Of a stretch of 64,000 bases of DNA, positions 51,228 through 62,292 are shown piece by piece. Each line of letters opens with the position of its first letter. The first letter of the stretch is position 1. The notes beneath the pieces are model-generated. The model made no database searches. It was not told where the DNA came from and worked only from the letters and a program-made list of their open reading frames with translations. The DNA lies in assembly GCF_001027285.1 (NCBI RefSeq), contig NZ_CP011509.1, forward strand, positions 2,922,501 through 2,986,500, written 5' to 3'. This stretch comes from Archangium gephyra (lineage in GTDB: Bacteria > Myxococcota > Myxococcia > Myxococcales > Myxococcaceae). The position numbers and the translations under genes are program-made.

Positions 51228-51403
51228 GGCCGCTGCCTTCGCCGGCCCACGTGTCCCCAGTTGGGCTTGCCCAGGTCGGGTGGCTCCATCGACCTGAACG
51301 AACGGAGCGCGGCTCGCATTTATTAACCCTCATCAATGCGGGGGAGGGCGCCCCTCCCTACTGTCGAGGCCACAACGCCGCTGAACGTTCTGGAACCCTC
51401 GAG

Positions 51404-52069
51404 ATGAACACCTCCCGCCTTCACTCCCGCTCCCTGGGGATCCTCTTCCTCCTTCCGTTCTTCGCCTACGGCATCGGCACCGCGCTCGTCACCTCCGTCC
51501 TGAAGGATCCGGCGCACCTGGCCGCGATGGCCGGTCAGAGGACGCCGTTCATCGGGGGCTCGCTGCTGCTCCTGTTGAACTCCCTCGCCGTCGTCGGGAT
51601 TGGCGTGCTGTTCTTTCCGATCCTCCGCGAGCGGAGCCCGGGCATCGCCCTCGCGTATGTCTGCACGCGGGTGATGGAGGCGCTGCTCCTCCTCGTCGGG
51701 GTGGTGTTCCTCCTGTCCATCCTGCAGCTCGGAGAATCCGCGCAAGGGCAGACGACGCCGGAGCTGGTGCTCCTGTCCGGACTTCTCTCGAAGGGGAACT
51801 TCTGGGCGTACCAGCTCGCGATGATCATCCTGGGCGCTGGCAGCGTGGTGTTCTGCCTGTCGCTGTACCAGTCCCGGCTCCTGCCAGCGTTCCTCCCGCT
51901 GTTGGGCGCGGTGGGCTACGGGCTTCTGGCGCTGGGGTCCGTGCTCGAGCTCTTCGGGCTGCCGTGGGGCGTCCTCTTCTCCGGGCCAGGGGGCCTGTTC
52001 GAGCTGTTCCTCGGCGGCTGGCTCATCGCCAAGGGGTTCCGGACGGTCACGCCTTCCATCGCGGCGTAG
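51404..52069 (+). CDS. DUF4386 family membrane protein
   Basis: The 221-residue protein starts at ATG 51404. It has about six hydrophobic helices (LGILFLLPFFAYGIGTALV, IGGSLLLLLNSLAVVGIGVL, and others) and ends with a helix FELFLGGWLIAKGF. The pattern and length fit DUF4386, a family of small membrane proteins of unknown function, often near regulators. Its end overlaps the convergent Crp/Fnr-type gene by 23 bases, which may give mutual interference in transcription. Confidence 0.75.
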   Translation: MNTSRLHSRSLGILFLLPFFAYGIGTALVTSVLKDPAHLAAMAGQRTPFIGGSLLLLLNSLAVVGIGVLFFPILRERSPGIALAYVCTRVMEALLLLVGVVFLLSILQLGESAQGQTTPELVLLSGLLSKGNFWAYQLAMIILGAGSVVFCLSLYQSRLLPAFLPLLGAVGYGLLALGSVLELFGLPWGVLFSGPGGLFELFLGGWLIAKGFRTVTPSIAA

Positions 52070-52652
52070 CCGGCTTGCCGCGCGTGGCGATGCGCTTTCG
52101 GATCCGGCTCAGCGACTCGGGCTTCACGCCGATGTAGCTGGCCAGCTGGTACTGGGGAATCCGCTGGAAGATGTCCGGCCGCGTCTTCGAGAGCTTGAGG
52201 TACCGCTGCTCCGGGCCATCGGTGAGATAGGAGGCGAACCGCGCCTGCTGTTCCGCCAGGACCTTCTGCATCACCATCCGGGAGATGCTCTCGAAGCGCG
52301 GGAAGCGTCGATACAGGTCCTGCTCGCGTTGCTCGGTGCCCACCACCACCGTGGTGTCCTCCGCGCAGACCAGGAAGTGATCCGCCGGGGTCCGGGTCAT
52401 CATGCTCTGAATCGAGAGGACCCAATCGTTCTCGGTGAAGAACCCGTTGCTCCGCTCCTCACCGTCGACGATGTAGTACTGGCGGACGCAGCCCTGGAGG
52501 ACGAAGTAGGCCTCGGTGCAGACCTGGCCCGCCATGAGCAGGTGCGTGCCCTTGGGACAGGTCTTCACCACCATGCTGTCCAGGATGGCCTGGGCTTCCT
52601 CGTCCGACAGAGGCGCGATCCGGCGGAAGTAGTCGACGAGCTTGTGTTTCAT
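52047..52652 (-). CDS. Crp/Fnr family transcriptional regulator
   Basis: The 201-residue protein has an N-terminal cyclic-nucleotide-binding-type beta barrel (CPKGTHLLMAGQVCTEAYFVLQ, about residues 30-60, written here as two parts CPKGTHLLMAGQ and CTEAYFVLQG). A long helix and a C-terminal helix-turn-helix follow near 165-190 (PQYQLASYIGVKPESLSRIR). The PESLSR recognition helix is typical. The effector molecule cannot be told; the usual cAMP-contact Arg is not evident. Regulation of its convergent neighbour DUF4386 is possible but not shown. Confidence 0.85.
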   Translation of the reverse strand: MKHKLVDYFRRIAPLSDEEAQAILDSMVVKTCPKGTHLLMAGQVCTEAYFVLQGCVRQYYIVDGEERSNGFFTENDWVLSIQSMMTRTPADHFLVCAEDTTVVVGTEQREQDLYRRFPRFESISRMVMQKVLAEQQARFASYLTDGPEQRYLKLSKTRPDIFQRIPQYQLASYIGVKPESLSRIRKRIATRGKPATPRWKA

Positions 52653-52707
52653 GAGGGCGCTGCGAGACCGGTGGGAGGCCCATCATCCCACCGGGGCCGC
52701 GCTGCCG

Positions 52708-53316
52708 CTAGGGGCGTTGGACGGAGCAGCGGCCCTCGGCCCGGCGCGTGAGATCCTCGGCCACCGTGCGCAGCAGGCCCCGCGTCAGTGCCGAGCGCTG
52801 CGCTTCCGTCTTCTCCCCCTGCGTGAGCCACTGCGCCACCTTGCCCAGGCTCGCCGCTGTCACCACCTGCAGCCGCACGCCCACCTCCACCTCGAAGGCC
52901 GCGTCGGCCTCAGGCTCTTCCTCCAGCGTCCACGCCACCCGCTCCAGCTCCAGCCTCCCCACGCCCGCCGCCAGCGGCCTGCCATCCAGCACCCAGCCGC
53001 CCTCCTTCGCCGAGTACGCCAGCACCTGCGTCAGCCTCGTCGCGTCCATGCGCTCGGAGAACCACAACGGCCGGCGCCGCAGCAGCGTCAGCTCCACCTC
53101 CAGCCGCCCCGCCAGCCCCAGCCGCATCAACCGCTCCAGCTCTGGCGCCACCAGCGCGAGTGCCTCGGGCCGCACCACCACGCGTCGTCCCGCCCGCGCC
53201 GCCGAGCACGTCACCTTCGGCGGCTCCTCGCCCCGGGCCATGGGCGCGAGCAGGCCCAGCGCGGCCACCAGCGCCACGCCAGGTCTCCTCCGTCCGCTCG
53301 TGCCAGGTGACCGCAT
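52708..53316 (-). CDS. Exported hypothetical protein paired with the Omp85 gene
   Basis: The 202-residue protein has a signal peptide (RRPGVALVAALGLLAPMA, cleavage after ARG). The mature part is rich in beta-type stretches (RLEVELTLLRRRPLWFSERM, VLAYSAKEGGWVLDG) and ends in helices. It starts six bases after the Omp85 stop on the same strand, so the two form an operon and probably act together in the envelope. It loosely resembles DUF4390-type periplasmic proteins, but I would not assign it. The end VQRP gives no sorting signal. Confidence 0.65.
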   Translation of the reverse strand: MRSPGTSGRRRPGVALVAALGLLAPMARGEEPPKVTCSAARAGRRVVVRPEALALVAPELERLMRLGLAGRLEVELTLLRRRPLWFSERMDATRLTQVLAYSAKEGGWVLDGRPLAAGVGRLELERVAWTLEEEPEADAAFEVEVGVRLQVVTAASLGKVAQWLTQGEKTEAQRSALTRGLLRTVAEDLTRRAEGRCSVQRP

Positions 53317-53322
53317 GGTGTC

Positions 53323-55689
53323 TCAGAAGGGCCGGACGAAGAGCAGCCGCGCCTCGGGGGAGATCGACGCGCGCTCGTCCGTGCGCCAGGCCACCGACAG
53401 GTGCACCGAGTCTCCGAAGTACAGCTGCGCGCCCAGGCCCAGCTTCGGGTCCATCCAGCCCAGCTCCTTCCGGTGCACCGTGCCCACGTCCGCGAAGACC
53501 CCGATGAAGTCCCACCGGTACTCCGCGCTCGCCAGCAGCGAGGCGTCCCCGCGGAACTCCTTGAAGGCATAACCGCGCAGTGCGCTCCAGCCGCCCAGGG
53601 CCTCCTGCTTCTGCAGGGGCAGGTCCTCGCCACCCGCCGCGCGCACGCGCAGCCGCAGGCCGTCATCGTGGCCGGTGTGCACATACAGCACGCTGTCACT
53701 CACCACCTTCCAGAAGCGGTACTCCGCGCCACCGCCCAGCGCGGGGCTGCCCACCTCCATCGTCAGCAGGCTGCGCACCGCCGTCCGCTCTGGCCACTCC
53801 CAGTCGTGCCGCACCAGGGAGAGCTCGGGGTTGCGGAAGAGCGGGCCCGTGCGCTCGGCTCGCTTCTCGTCGCTCGCGTACTCGATGCGTCCCACCACCG
53901 ACGTCATCCGTCCCTCGTCCACCAGCGGGTTGGGGAAGGGCGCCGAGTCGCGCCGGAAGAGCGAGAAGGGCGGCGAGAAGCTCACCAGCGAGTCATACGT
54001 GTCCCGGCGGTACTCCGCCCCCACCCGCCACTGGGGCGAGAAGCGCCAGGTGGCGAAGCCCGTGAGGCCCTTGCGCCGGAAGTACTCCGCGTCCGGGCGG
54101 TTGAGCAGCGCGGAGTAGATGTACGAGTCGATGGCGCCCATCCGCCACCGGTCATTGGTGTCCGTGAAGTCATACAGCTGGACGCCCACCTCCGCGAGCC
54201 GCACCGCCGGCACCTCCACCTTCGCCCCCACCAGCCAGTTGAGCCGCCGCTGGAAGGCCGTCCGCTCCGGGTCGCCCAGAATCCGCTGGCCGCCCCAGCG
54301 CAGGGGAATGGTCAGCGCTCCGTCCAGCGTCACGTGGGCCCGGTTGCGCACGTCCCACAGCTTGAGCGAGCCCGACAGGCCGGGCGCGAAGCCCGTCACC
54401 TGCGTGTGCATGGGGATGAGCTCCGCGTTGAAGCTGGAGCCCCTCGGGCGCGCGTGCACCACCACGCGGCGGCCCACGGTGGTGATGGCTTCATCCCCGG
54501 ACTCGTGCTTCCAGCCCTCCGCCAGCGTGTCCCAGGACAGCTCGACCTCGTCCTCCCAGTGCTTGTGCTTCTTCTTGCTGCGCGTCTCCTCCTCCACCGG
54601 CCGGTAGCTCCGCCCGCCGCCTTCCTCCCGCACCTCCTCGAAGCGCGTGGCCGGCCTGGATGGCTCCTCCACCTCCCACAGCTCGAGGAAGGGCATCTCC
54701 TGCTCCAGGCGGCTCTCCGCCCGGCTCAGGTCGCTGCGCAGCAGGACATCGCCGGGCTTGATGCCCATGACTTCGCGCACCCGCGCCGCCACGTCCTCGT
54801 CCACGCCCCGCACCTCCACCGCCTCCACCTTGCCCTCGTCCACCCGAAGCCGCAGCTGCCCCTCCGGCGTCAGCGTGGCGTCGAGGCTCGCGAGCAGATA
54901 GCCCTCGTCCTCGAGCTCATCCTGTGCGCGCTCCAGCGCCTCGGGCAGGCCCTTCCACACGATGCCCGGGTGGAACCGGCCCTCCTCGTCGAAGAAGGCC
55001 AGCAGCTCCTTGGGCGGGTCCGGATCCAGGCACTCCCGGGAGGAGATGTGCACCTGGATTCCCCCCTTCCCGATGCGCACGTTGGCCACCGTGTCGTCCT
55101 CGTCCTCGTCCTCGTCCTCTTCGTCGTCGTCTCCGTCCTCGTGGGAGGCGCCGTACGGCGGCAGCCGGAACAGCTGGTCCTGCACGTCCCGCTGCTCGTC
55201 CTTCTGCAGGCCGGTGATGTCCACGCTCGACACGTGGGGCTGCTCCTCCAGCGCCACCACCAGCACCGGCGTCGAGCCCTCCGCGAGCCGCACCGTGGGC
55301 GTCACCTGGGTGAACAGCCCCGTGCCCGCGAGCCGCTCGAGCAGGAGCGCCGCCTGCTCCGGGGAGAGTGGGCCCTTCTCCGGAACGTGGGCCAGTGCGC
55401 GCACCATCGGCTCGGGCAGGCGCTGGAGGCCCTCGAGCTTCACGTCCGCTAGCGCGCGGTTCTCCCCATTGACGCTCAGCCGCAGCGCGCCGAGCACCTC
55501 GGAGTCCGATTCATCGTCCGCCTCGGCCAGACAGGGATCCTCTGGCGGCGGTGAGGGCGGAGCCTCCTGGGCGGCGGGGGGAGGCGTCGTGGCGTCCTTG
55601 CCGGAGGTCTCGGGGGTTTGTGCCGCGGCGCTGCCCTGGGCGTTGGCCGCGAGTGACAGGAAGCAGAGAAGGAGTGCGAGGCGGTTCAT
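53323..55689 (-). CDS. Omp85/BamA-TamA family outer membrane protein with POTRA domains
   Basis: The protein is best started at ATG 55689, where a signal peptide begins (MNRLALLLCFLSLAANA); it is 788 residues long, and an upstream ATG at 55785 adds a non-signal extension. POTRA-like repeats fill the first half (VKLEGLQRLPEPMVRAL, VEAVEVRGVDEDVAARV, GYLLASLDATL). The C-terminal half is a beta barrel ending in F, with GGWSALRGYAFKEFRGDASL as the conserved Omp85 arch. A run of Asp/Glu near residues 180-200 (DDDEEDEDEDEDD) interrupts one POTRA. The family inserts or exports proteins across the outer membrane. With its small exported partner it may form a TamA-like route; exact role is inferred. 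Confidence 0.87.
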   Translation of the reverse strand: MNRLALLLCFLSLAANAQGSAAAQTPETSGKDATTPPPAAQEAPPSPPPEDPCLAEADDESDSEVLGALRLSVNGENRALADVKLEGLQRLPEPMVRALAHVPEKGPLSPEQAALLLERLAGTGLFTQVTPTVRLAEGSTPVLVVALEEQPHVSSVDITGLQKDEQRDVQDQLFRLPPYGASHEDGDDDEEDEDEDEDDTVANVRIGKGGIQVHISSRECLDPDPPKELLAFFDEEGRFHPGIVWKGLPEALERAQDELEDEGYLLASLDATLTPEGQLRLRVDEGKVEAVEVRGVDEDVAARVREVMGIKPGDVLLRSDLSRAESRLEQEMPFLELWEVEEPSRPATRFEEVREEGGGRSYRPVEEETRSKKKHKHWEDEVELSWDTLAEGWKHESGDEAITTVGRRVVVHARPRGSSFNAELIPMHTQVTGFAPGLSGSLKLWDVRNRAHVTLDGALTIPLRWGGQRILGDPERTAFQRRLNWLVGAKVEVPAVRLAEVGVQLYDFTDTNDRWRMGAIDSYIYSALLNRPDAEYFRRKGLTGFATWRFSPQWRVGAEYRRDTYDSLVSFSPPFSLFRRDSAPFPNPLVDEGRMTSVVGRIEYASDEKRAERTGPLFRNPELSLVRHDWEWPERTAVRSLLTMEVGSPALGGGAEYRFWKVVSDSVLYVHTGHDDGLRLRVRAAGGEDLPLQKQEALGGWSALRGYAFKEFRGDASLLASAEYRWDFIGVFADVGTVHRKELGWMDPKLGLGAQLYFGDSVHLSVAWRTDERASISPEARLLFVRPF

Positions 55690-55828
55690 GCGGGACGGGA
55701 GGAGCATGAGGCGTTCCAGGCCGGCTGGCGCTGCAAGTGCGCGAAACCACAGGGGGACGCACCGCGCGGAGGATGTCATCTCCACATCCTGATGTCGTGG
55801 GGTGATGTGCGGATGACATCGGGAGGTC

Positions 55829-56761
55829 TCACCCGGGCCGCTGAAGCACCGCCGGGCCGGCCTTCAGCAGCCAGTCACGCACCGCGAGCAATCGCGCGGT
55901 CGGAGCCGCCGCGCGCCGCCAGGCCAGCCACAGGGTGGCTCGAGGCTGGCGCAGCGAGCCGCGCCGCCGCTCCGGCGTGAGCGCCAACACCTGTCCGGCG
56001 CTCAGGCTGGCTTCCACCAGGTAGTCCGGCAACACCGCGATACCGCACCCGGCCTCGGCCAGGGCCAGCATCTCATCCAGGTTGGAGATATGGCACACCA
56101 CGCCCTGGGGCAGTGGGGCGCGCGGCCCGAAGGCGGCCCGCCACCAGGGCGACAGCATGGCCAGGTCCTCGTCGAAGGCGATGTAGCGCCGCGCGGAGAA
56201 GTCCGCCACGGTGCGAGGCATTCCCCGCTCGCCGAGGTAGCGCGGCGCGGCCACCGCGATGAACTCCTCCTGGGCAATGGCGCGTGACTCCAACGCCACC
56301 TCCTCGACGGGGACGCTGAGCACGGCCAGGTCCACTTCCCCCGCGAGCAGCCGGCGGACCAGCACCGAGGCCACATCGAAGCGCACCGAGAGCGTGAGCT
56401 CCGGGTAGTGGGCCAACAGCGGCGGCAGGCGCGGCCGCAGCCAGACACGGCAGAAGGGCGCCGGGCCTCCCAGCCTCACCTCGCCGCGCACCACCGTCTG
56501 CTCGGCCCTCGCTTCCTCGACGGCGGCCTCCACCGCGGGCAGGTGCTCCTGGAGCCGCGCCACCAGCACCGCCCCCGCCGTGGTGAGACGCGCGCGCCGT
56601 CCCACCCGCTCGAAGAGCGTCAGCCCCAGCTGTCCCTCCAGCGCCTTGAGTTGCTGTCCCACCGCCGACGGCGTCACCCCCAGCCGTGCCGCCGCCGCCG
56701 CGTGGGTCCCCGCCCGGCTCACCTCCAGCAACGTCCAGAGCGCCTCGTGATTGACAAGCAT
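55829..56761 (-). CDS. LysR family transcriptional regulator
   Basis: The 310-residue protein has the LysR N-terminal winged helix (LLEVSRAGTHAAAAARLGVT, then SAVGQQLKALEGQLG and LFERVGRRARLT, residues 10-60). It is followed by the periplasmic-binding-protein-like effector domain. It diverges from the DJ-1/PfpI gene at 56872 with 110 bases between the starts, the classic arrangement for a LysR regulator and its target. The inducer is unknown; the target suggests an electrophile or oxidant response (inference). Confidence 0.9.
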   Translation of the reverse strand: MLVNHEALWTLLEVSRAGTHAAAAARLGVTPSAVGQQLKALEGQLGLTLFERVGRRARLTTAGAVLVARLQEHLPAVEAAVEEARAEQTVVRGEVRLGGPAPFCRVWLRPRLPPLLAHYPELTLSVRFDVASVLVRRLLAGEVDLAVLSVPVEEVALESRAIAQEEFIAVAAPRYLGERGMPRTVADFSARRYIAFDEDLAMLSPWWRAAFGPRAPLPQGVVCHISNLDEMLALAEAGCGIAVLPDYLVEASLSAGQVLALTPERRRGSLRQPRATLWLAWRRAAAPTARLLAVRDWLLKAGPAVLQRPG

Positions 56762-56871
56762 GGCTCTACATTATGCGAAGAAACCCGAGAGTCTCTTCAC
56801 CAAGGCCCCGGGTTATCCCTCTGTCCATCGGGTGGTGGGGAAGTCTCCACCCCGCATGAGGAGCGAGAACC

Positions 56872-57573
56872 ATGGGCGGAATGACCGCGATGAAGGTGCT
56901 GAAGATCCTGTTGATTGTCACCAGCCACGAGCAGATGGGCACCACCGGCGAGCGCACCGGCTTCTGGATGGAAGAGCTCGCCGCGCCCTACGCCGAGTTC
57001 ACCGCGGCGGGAGCGCAGGTGGACATCGCCTCGCCGCTCGGAGGCAAGGCGCCGGCGGATCCGCGCAGCGTCGGGGAGCCCTCGGAGGGGGTGCGCACCT
57101 TCCTCGCGGACTCCGCCGCGGTGAAGAAGCTGGAGAACACCCTCGTGCTCGAGCAGGTGAAGGGCACCTATGACGCGTATTTCGTGGTCGGAGGCCACGG
57201 CGTCATGTGGGACCTGGCCGCGTATGCACCGCTGCACCGGCTGCTGGGGAAGGAGTGGGAGCGGGGCGCGGTGGTGGCGGCGGTCTGCCACGGGCCCGCG
57301 GCGCTGGTGGGGGTGAAGGACAAGGCCGGCAAGCCGCTGGTGGCCGGACGGCGGGTGGCTGGCTTCTCCAACGAGGAAGAGGCGGCCGCGAAGCTCGACA
57401 AGGTGGTGCCCTTCGCGCTGGAGACGCGGCTGAAGGAGCTGGGCGGCAACTATGAGCGCGGCCCCATGTGGAAGAGCTTCGCGGTGCGTGACGGGCGTCT
57501 GGTCACCGGGCAGAACCCCGCCTCGTCCGTGGCCGTGGCCCGCGAGGTGTTGAGCGCCTTGCGCGAGCGCTGA
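56872..57573 (+). CDS. DJ-1/PfpI family protein (type 1 glutamine amidotransferase-like)
   Basis: The 233-residue protein starts at ATG 56872 with GAGGAG upstream. It has the nucleophile elbow AAVCHGPAAL with reactive Cys, the upstream FVVGGHGVMWDL and the N-terminal GERTGFWMEELAAPY, as in Hsp31-like DJ-1 proteins. Members act as glyoxalases, chaperones or deglycases. No glutaminase partner is present. It is probably controlled by the divergent LysR regulator. Its stop is 15 bases from that of the NtrC-type gene. Confidence 0.9.
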   Translation: MGGMTAMKVLKILLIVTSHEQMGTTGERTGFWMEELAAPYAEFTAAGAQVDIASPLGGKAPADPRSVGEPSEGVRTFLADSAAVKKLENTLVLEQVKGTYDAYFVVGGHGVMWDLAAYAPLHRLLGKEWERGAVVAAVCHGPAALVGVKDKAGKPLVAGRRVAGFSNEEEAAAKLDKVVPFALETRLKELGGNYERGPMWKSFAVRDGRLVTGQNPASSVAVAREVLSALRER

Positions 57574-57588
57574 GCAGCCGGCGTCCCC

Positions 57589-58995
<1,407 letters not shown>

Positions 58996-59164
58996 AGTCC
59001 CGCCGGGTCCCTTCGAGGGAGTGGCGGGTGGGCTGCTCCCTGTTATTCCAGGAGGGGGTGGCCAAGGTGCGACATGGGGGCAGGATGCTCATTCAGGCAG
59101 GCAGGCGGGGCGCTTCCCTGCCTGCCAACGCTCCCACCGGACCGTCCCGTGGGAGGTGGAAGAC

Positions 59165-61381
59165 ATGCTGGAGCTCGAGATGCCATCCGTGTCTGGAGCC
59201 GGTTCGGGGGGGCCGGGTCTCCTCTTGTCCCTTCTGCACTCGCGGAGCCAGCTGCTCGGGCGGATGAGCCGCGAGCTGGCCTCGTGCACCGGACGGGAGG
59301 AGGTGTACCGCTGCCTCGGCCGGGTGGCGCTGCCGGAGCTGGGGGACTGGTGTGACCTGGACGTGCTCCAGGACGGAGTGCTTCAGCGGGCCGCGGCCTT
59401 CCGGGCTCCTCACGGCGCGGTCCATGGCCCTCCGGGAGGTCCGCCTTCGTTGCTGGCCCGGCGGGTGGCGCGCTCGGGCCATCCGGAGCTGCTCCAGGGC
59501 CCCGATGAGCAGGTCGCGGTCCTCCTGTCCTCCGGAGAGGAGACGCTCCCCCGCGTGCGGGCCGCCGGGCCGCTGGACTGTATGGCGGTGCCCCTGCGGT
59601 TGGCGGGACAGCTCCTCGGGGTGCTCTCCTTCGCCTCGCGCGAGCCGGAGCTTCACCTGGACGAGGACGCGCTGGCGCTCGCCGAGGACCTGGCCGGGTG
59701 TGTGGCGCTCGCGCTGGAGACGGACCGGCTGCGCCAGGAGTTGAAGCGGGCCCGCCACCACGCCCAACGTCAGGCCGCGGATTTCCAGACGCTGCTGGAC
59801 GTCATCCCGGTGGGCATCGGCATCGCCTACGACCGCGAGTGCCGCTACATCCATCAGAACGGCTGGTTCGCACGGCTGCACGGCCTGCCGCTCGAGAGCA
59901 ACATCTCGCTCAGCGCCCCGGACACCGAGCTGCAGCCCATCCGCTACCTCGATGGGAACGGCCGTGCGCTCATTCCCGAGGAGCTGCCCATGCAGCGGGC
60001 GGCGGCGACGGGCCAGGAGGTGCTCGACGTGGAGCTGGACCTGGAGGTCCACGGGCAGCGGCGTGGAACGATCGTCGTCTCCGCCGTGCCGCTCTTCGAC
60101 GAGGAGCACCGTCCCCGCGGCTCGATTGGCACCATCCAGGACGTCACCGCGCGCAAGCGGGCCACGGAGGCGCAGCGCTTCCTGGCCGAGTCCAGCGTGG
60201 CGCTCTCCTCGTCGTTGGACCCGGAGCAGACCTCGCGCACGCTGGTGGAGCTGTGCGTCCCCGCGCTCGCCTCCGTGGCGGCGTTCTGTGGCTGGCGGCC
60301 GGATGGGACGCTGGGGATGCTGATGTTGACGCACGCGGACCCCACGCTCCAGCCGCTCGCCGATGAGGTGGCCCGCACCTTCGTCATCCCCGAGGGCCAT
60401 CCCATCCACGAGGCCATGATGACGGGACGGCCCCGTCTCATCCCGGTGCTCGAGGAGGCCAGCAGCTGGTACGCGGGAGGGGAGGCGCAGCGCCAGGGCC
60501 CGTGCCACGGGCTCGGCGTGCACTCGGTGATGCTCATTCCGCTCGCGGCCCCGCAGGGGGTGGCCGGGGTGCTCGTGCTCGGCTCGACGGATCGCGCCTG
60601 CACCGAGGAGGACTTCACCTTCGCCCAGGAGTACGCCGCCCACGCCACGTACGCCATCGACAACGCGCGGCTCTACCGCGAGGCCCGGGACGCCATCTCC
60701 CTGCGTGACGAGTTCCTCAGCATCGCCGGCCACGAGCTGCGCACCCCCCTCACGTCCCTGCAGCTCGGGCTCCTGCACATCGTCCGCGAGAGCGCCACGC
60801 CGGGAGATCCCGCGCGGCTGTCCAAGTGGGTGGCCATGTGCCAGCGCCAGGGCGAGCGCGTGGGCCGGCTGGTGGGATGTCTGCTGGACGTGAGCCGCAT
60901 CACCGCGGGCCGCCTGCCCATGGTGCTCGAGGAGATGGACCTGTCCGCGCTCATGGAGGAGGTGGCGGCGCGCATGGGGGCGGAGCTGGAGAAGGTGGGC
61001 TGTCCGCTCGTGCTGAAGCTGCAGTCACCGCTGCGTGGCCGGTGGGATCGCTCGCGCCTGGATCAGGTGCTGACGAACCTGCTCGGCAACGCGATGAAGT
61101 ACGGGCAGGGCCGGCCCATCGAGGTCACCACCCTGGCCACGCCCGAGGGGGTGTGCGTGCGCATCCGGGACGAGGGCATCGGCATCTCCCCGGAGGACCA
61201 GGCGCGCATCTTCGGGCGCTTCGAGCGGGCCGTGTCCGAGAGGCACTACGGTGGGCTGGGACTGGGGTTGTGGATTTCGCGGCAGATCGTCACCGAGCTC
61301 GGCGGCCACATCCGCGTGGAGAGCGTGCAGGGCCAGGGCTCGAGCTTCACGGTCGAGCTTCCGCGGTGGGTGGAGGGCTGA
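59165..61381 (+). CDS. Sensor histidine kinase with GAF-PAS-GAF domains
   Basis: The 738-residue protein starts at ATG 59165; the frame is open further upstream without homology. It has no transmembrane helices. A GAF domain (about 40-200) is followed by PAS (about 215-345, LLDVIPVGIGIAYDRE and SIGTIQDVTARKRA) and a second GAF (about 350-500). The transmitter has an H-box SIAGHELRTPLTSLQ near 520 and ATPase motifs NLLGNAMKYG, DEGIGI and GLGLGLWIS. It senses a cytoplasmic signal and phosphorylates a partner; the divergent NtrC-type regulator is the nearest candidate. There is no receiver domain. Confidence 0.9.
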   Translation: MLELEMPSVSGAGSGGPGLLLSLLHSRSQLLGRMSRELASCTGREEVYRCLGRVALPELGDWCDLDVLQDGVLQRAAAFRAPHGAVHGPPGGPPSLLARRVARSGHPELLQGPDEQVAVLLSSGEETLPRVRAAGPLDCMAVPLRLAGQLLGVLSFASREPELHLDEDALALAEDLAGCVALALETDRLRQELKRARHHAQRQAADFQTLLDVIPVGIGIAYDRECRYIHQNGWFARLHGLPLESNISLSAPDTELQPIRYLDGNGRALIPEELPMQRAAATGQEVLDVELDLEVHGQRRGTIVVSAVPLFDEEHRPRGSIGTIQDVTARKRATEAQRFLAESSVALSSSLDPEQTSRTLVELCVPALASVAAFCGWRPDGTLGMLMLTHADPTLQPLADEVARTFVIPEGHPIHEAMMTGRPRLIPVLEEASSWYAGGEAQRQGPCHGLGVHSVMLIPLAAPQGVAGVLVLGSTDRACTEEDFTFAQEYAAHATYAIDNARLYREARDAISLRDEFLSIAGHELRTPLTSLQLGLLHIVRESATPGDPARLSKWVAMCQRQGERVGRLVGCLLDVSRITAGRLPMVLEEMDLSALMEEVAARMGAELEKVGCPLVLKLQSPLRGRWDRSRLDQVLTNLLGNAMKYGQGRPIEVTTLATPEGVCVRIRDEGIGISPEDQARIFGRFERAVSERHYGGLGLGLWISRQIVTELGGHIRVESVQGQGSSFTVELPRWVEG

Positions 61382-61399
61382 GGGGCAGGAAGGATGATG

Positions 61400-62206
61400 T
61401 TAGTGCCGCCCCAGCGCTCTGTCCCAGGCAGCCAACTGCACGGTCACCGTGTATTTGTAGGCACTGGAGAAATCCTCGAAGTCCTTCGAGGGGAGCGCGG
61501 AGAGGCGCTCGCGCAGGAAGCCCGGGTCGCTGAGCACCTCGCGGTGCTTGAATTCGGCGTCCGCCGCAACCAGGGAGGGAATCATTCGCAGCAGGGCCTC
61601 GACGCAATCCTCTCGGGTCGCGCGGGACATGCGCTCCACTGTCAGGGCCATGTGCTCGCGGACCGAGGCAGGGCCTCCGGGGCACCAGGCCTCCAGGGTC
61701 CTGCGGTAGATGTCCTCCATGAGCTCTTCCAGCGTGTACTTCTGATCGAATGACCAGAACGCGTAGCGAAGGCCCTGGAGCACCTCCCAGAAGCGGAGCA
61801 CGGCTGCGAGCCGTTTCGCCATGCGCTCAGCGCTCCGCAAGGGGGGCGGAGACACGGCATGGTCGAGGGCCCCCCAAGGAGTGCTCAGACAGAAGGACTC
61901 GAAGGCGTCCCTCATGCGCGGGCGCTCCTCCTTCGGGACTCTCTCATCCAAGTACATGAAGACTTCGATGAACACGTGCATCCGCCAGCGCGGGAGGGAC
62001 CAATCGAAACCTTCGGCTCCCGCGTGCATCACCAGCACTTCGCCAGGCGGCACCTGGCGCATCTCCCGGGGCAGGGGAAAGGCACCGGTCTTGAGGTACT
62101 CCCGGGCCCACCAGCGGCCCTCAGCACCCACCTTGCGGCGAGTGGCGGCTTTGGTGTCGTAGAGCATCGCTGGAAACTCGAGCACCTGGGAGTGTTCCGT
62201 GTTCAT
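61400..62206 (-). CDS. Hypothetical helical protein downstream of the exported nuclease-like protein
   Basis: The protein is about 268 residues from ATG 62206 (274 from 62224). It has no signal peptide and looks soluble and largely helical (MEDIYRRTLEAW, VLRFWEVLQGLRYAFWSFDQ, TREDCVEALLRMIPSL). I do not recognise the family. It follows the exported protein at 62293 by 86 bases on the same strand. If that protein is a toxin, this would be a natural immunity candidate, but this rests on position alone. Confidence 0.55.
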   Translation of the reverse strand: MNTEHSQVLEFPAMLYDTKAATRRKVGAEGRWWAREYLKTGAFPLPREMRQVPPGEVLVMHAGAEGFDWSLPRWRMHVFIEVFMYLDERVPKEERPRMRDAFESFCLSTPWGALDHAVSPPPLRSAERMAKRLAAVLRFWEVLQGLRYAFWSFDQKYTLEELMEDIYRRTLEAWCPGGPASVREHMALTVERMSRATREDCVEALLRMIPSLVAADAEFKHREVLSDPGFLRERLSALPSKDFEDFSSAYKYTVTVQLAAWDRALGRH

Positions 62207-62292
62207 GGCCCTTCGCCCTACCATAGCGGTCAGATGCGCCTCAAGCGCCAGGCATGTCGCGCGCGCCAGGAGCGCAGATGCCTCCCGCCCGC

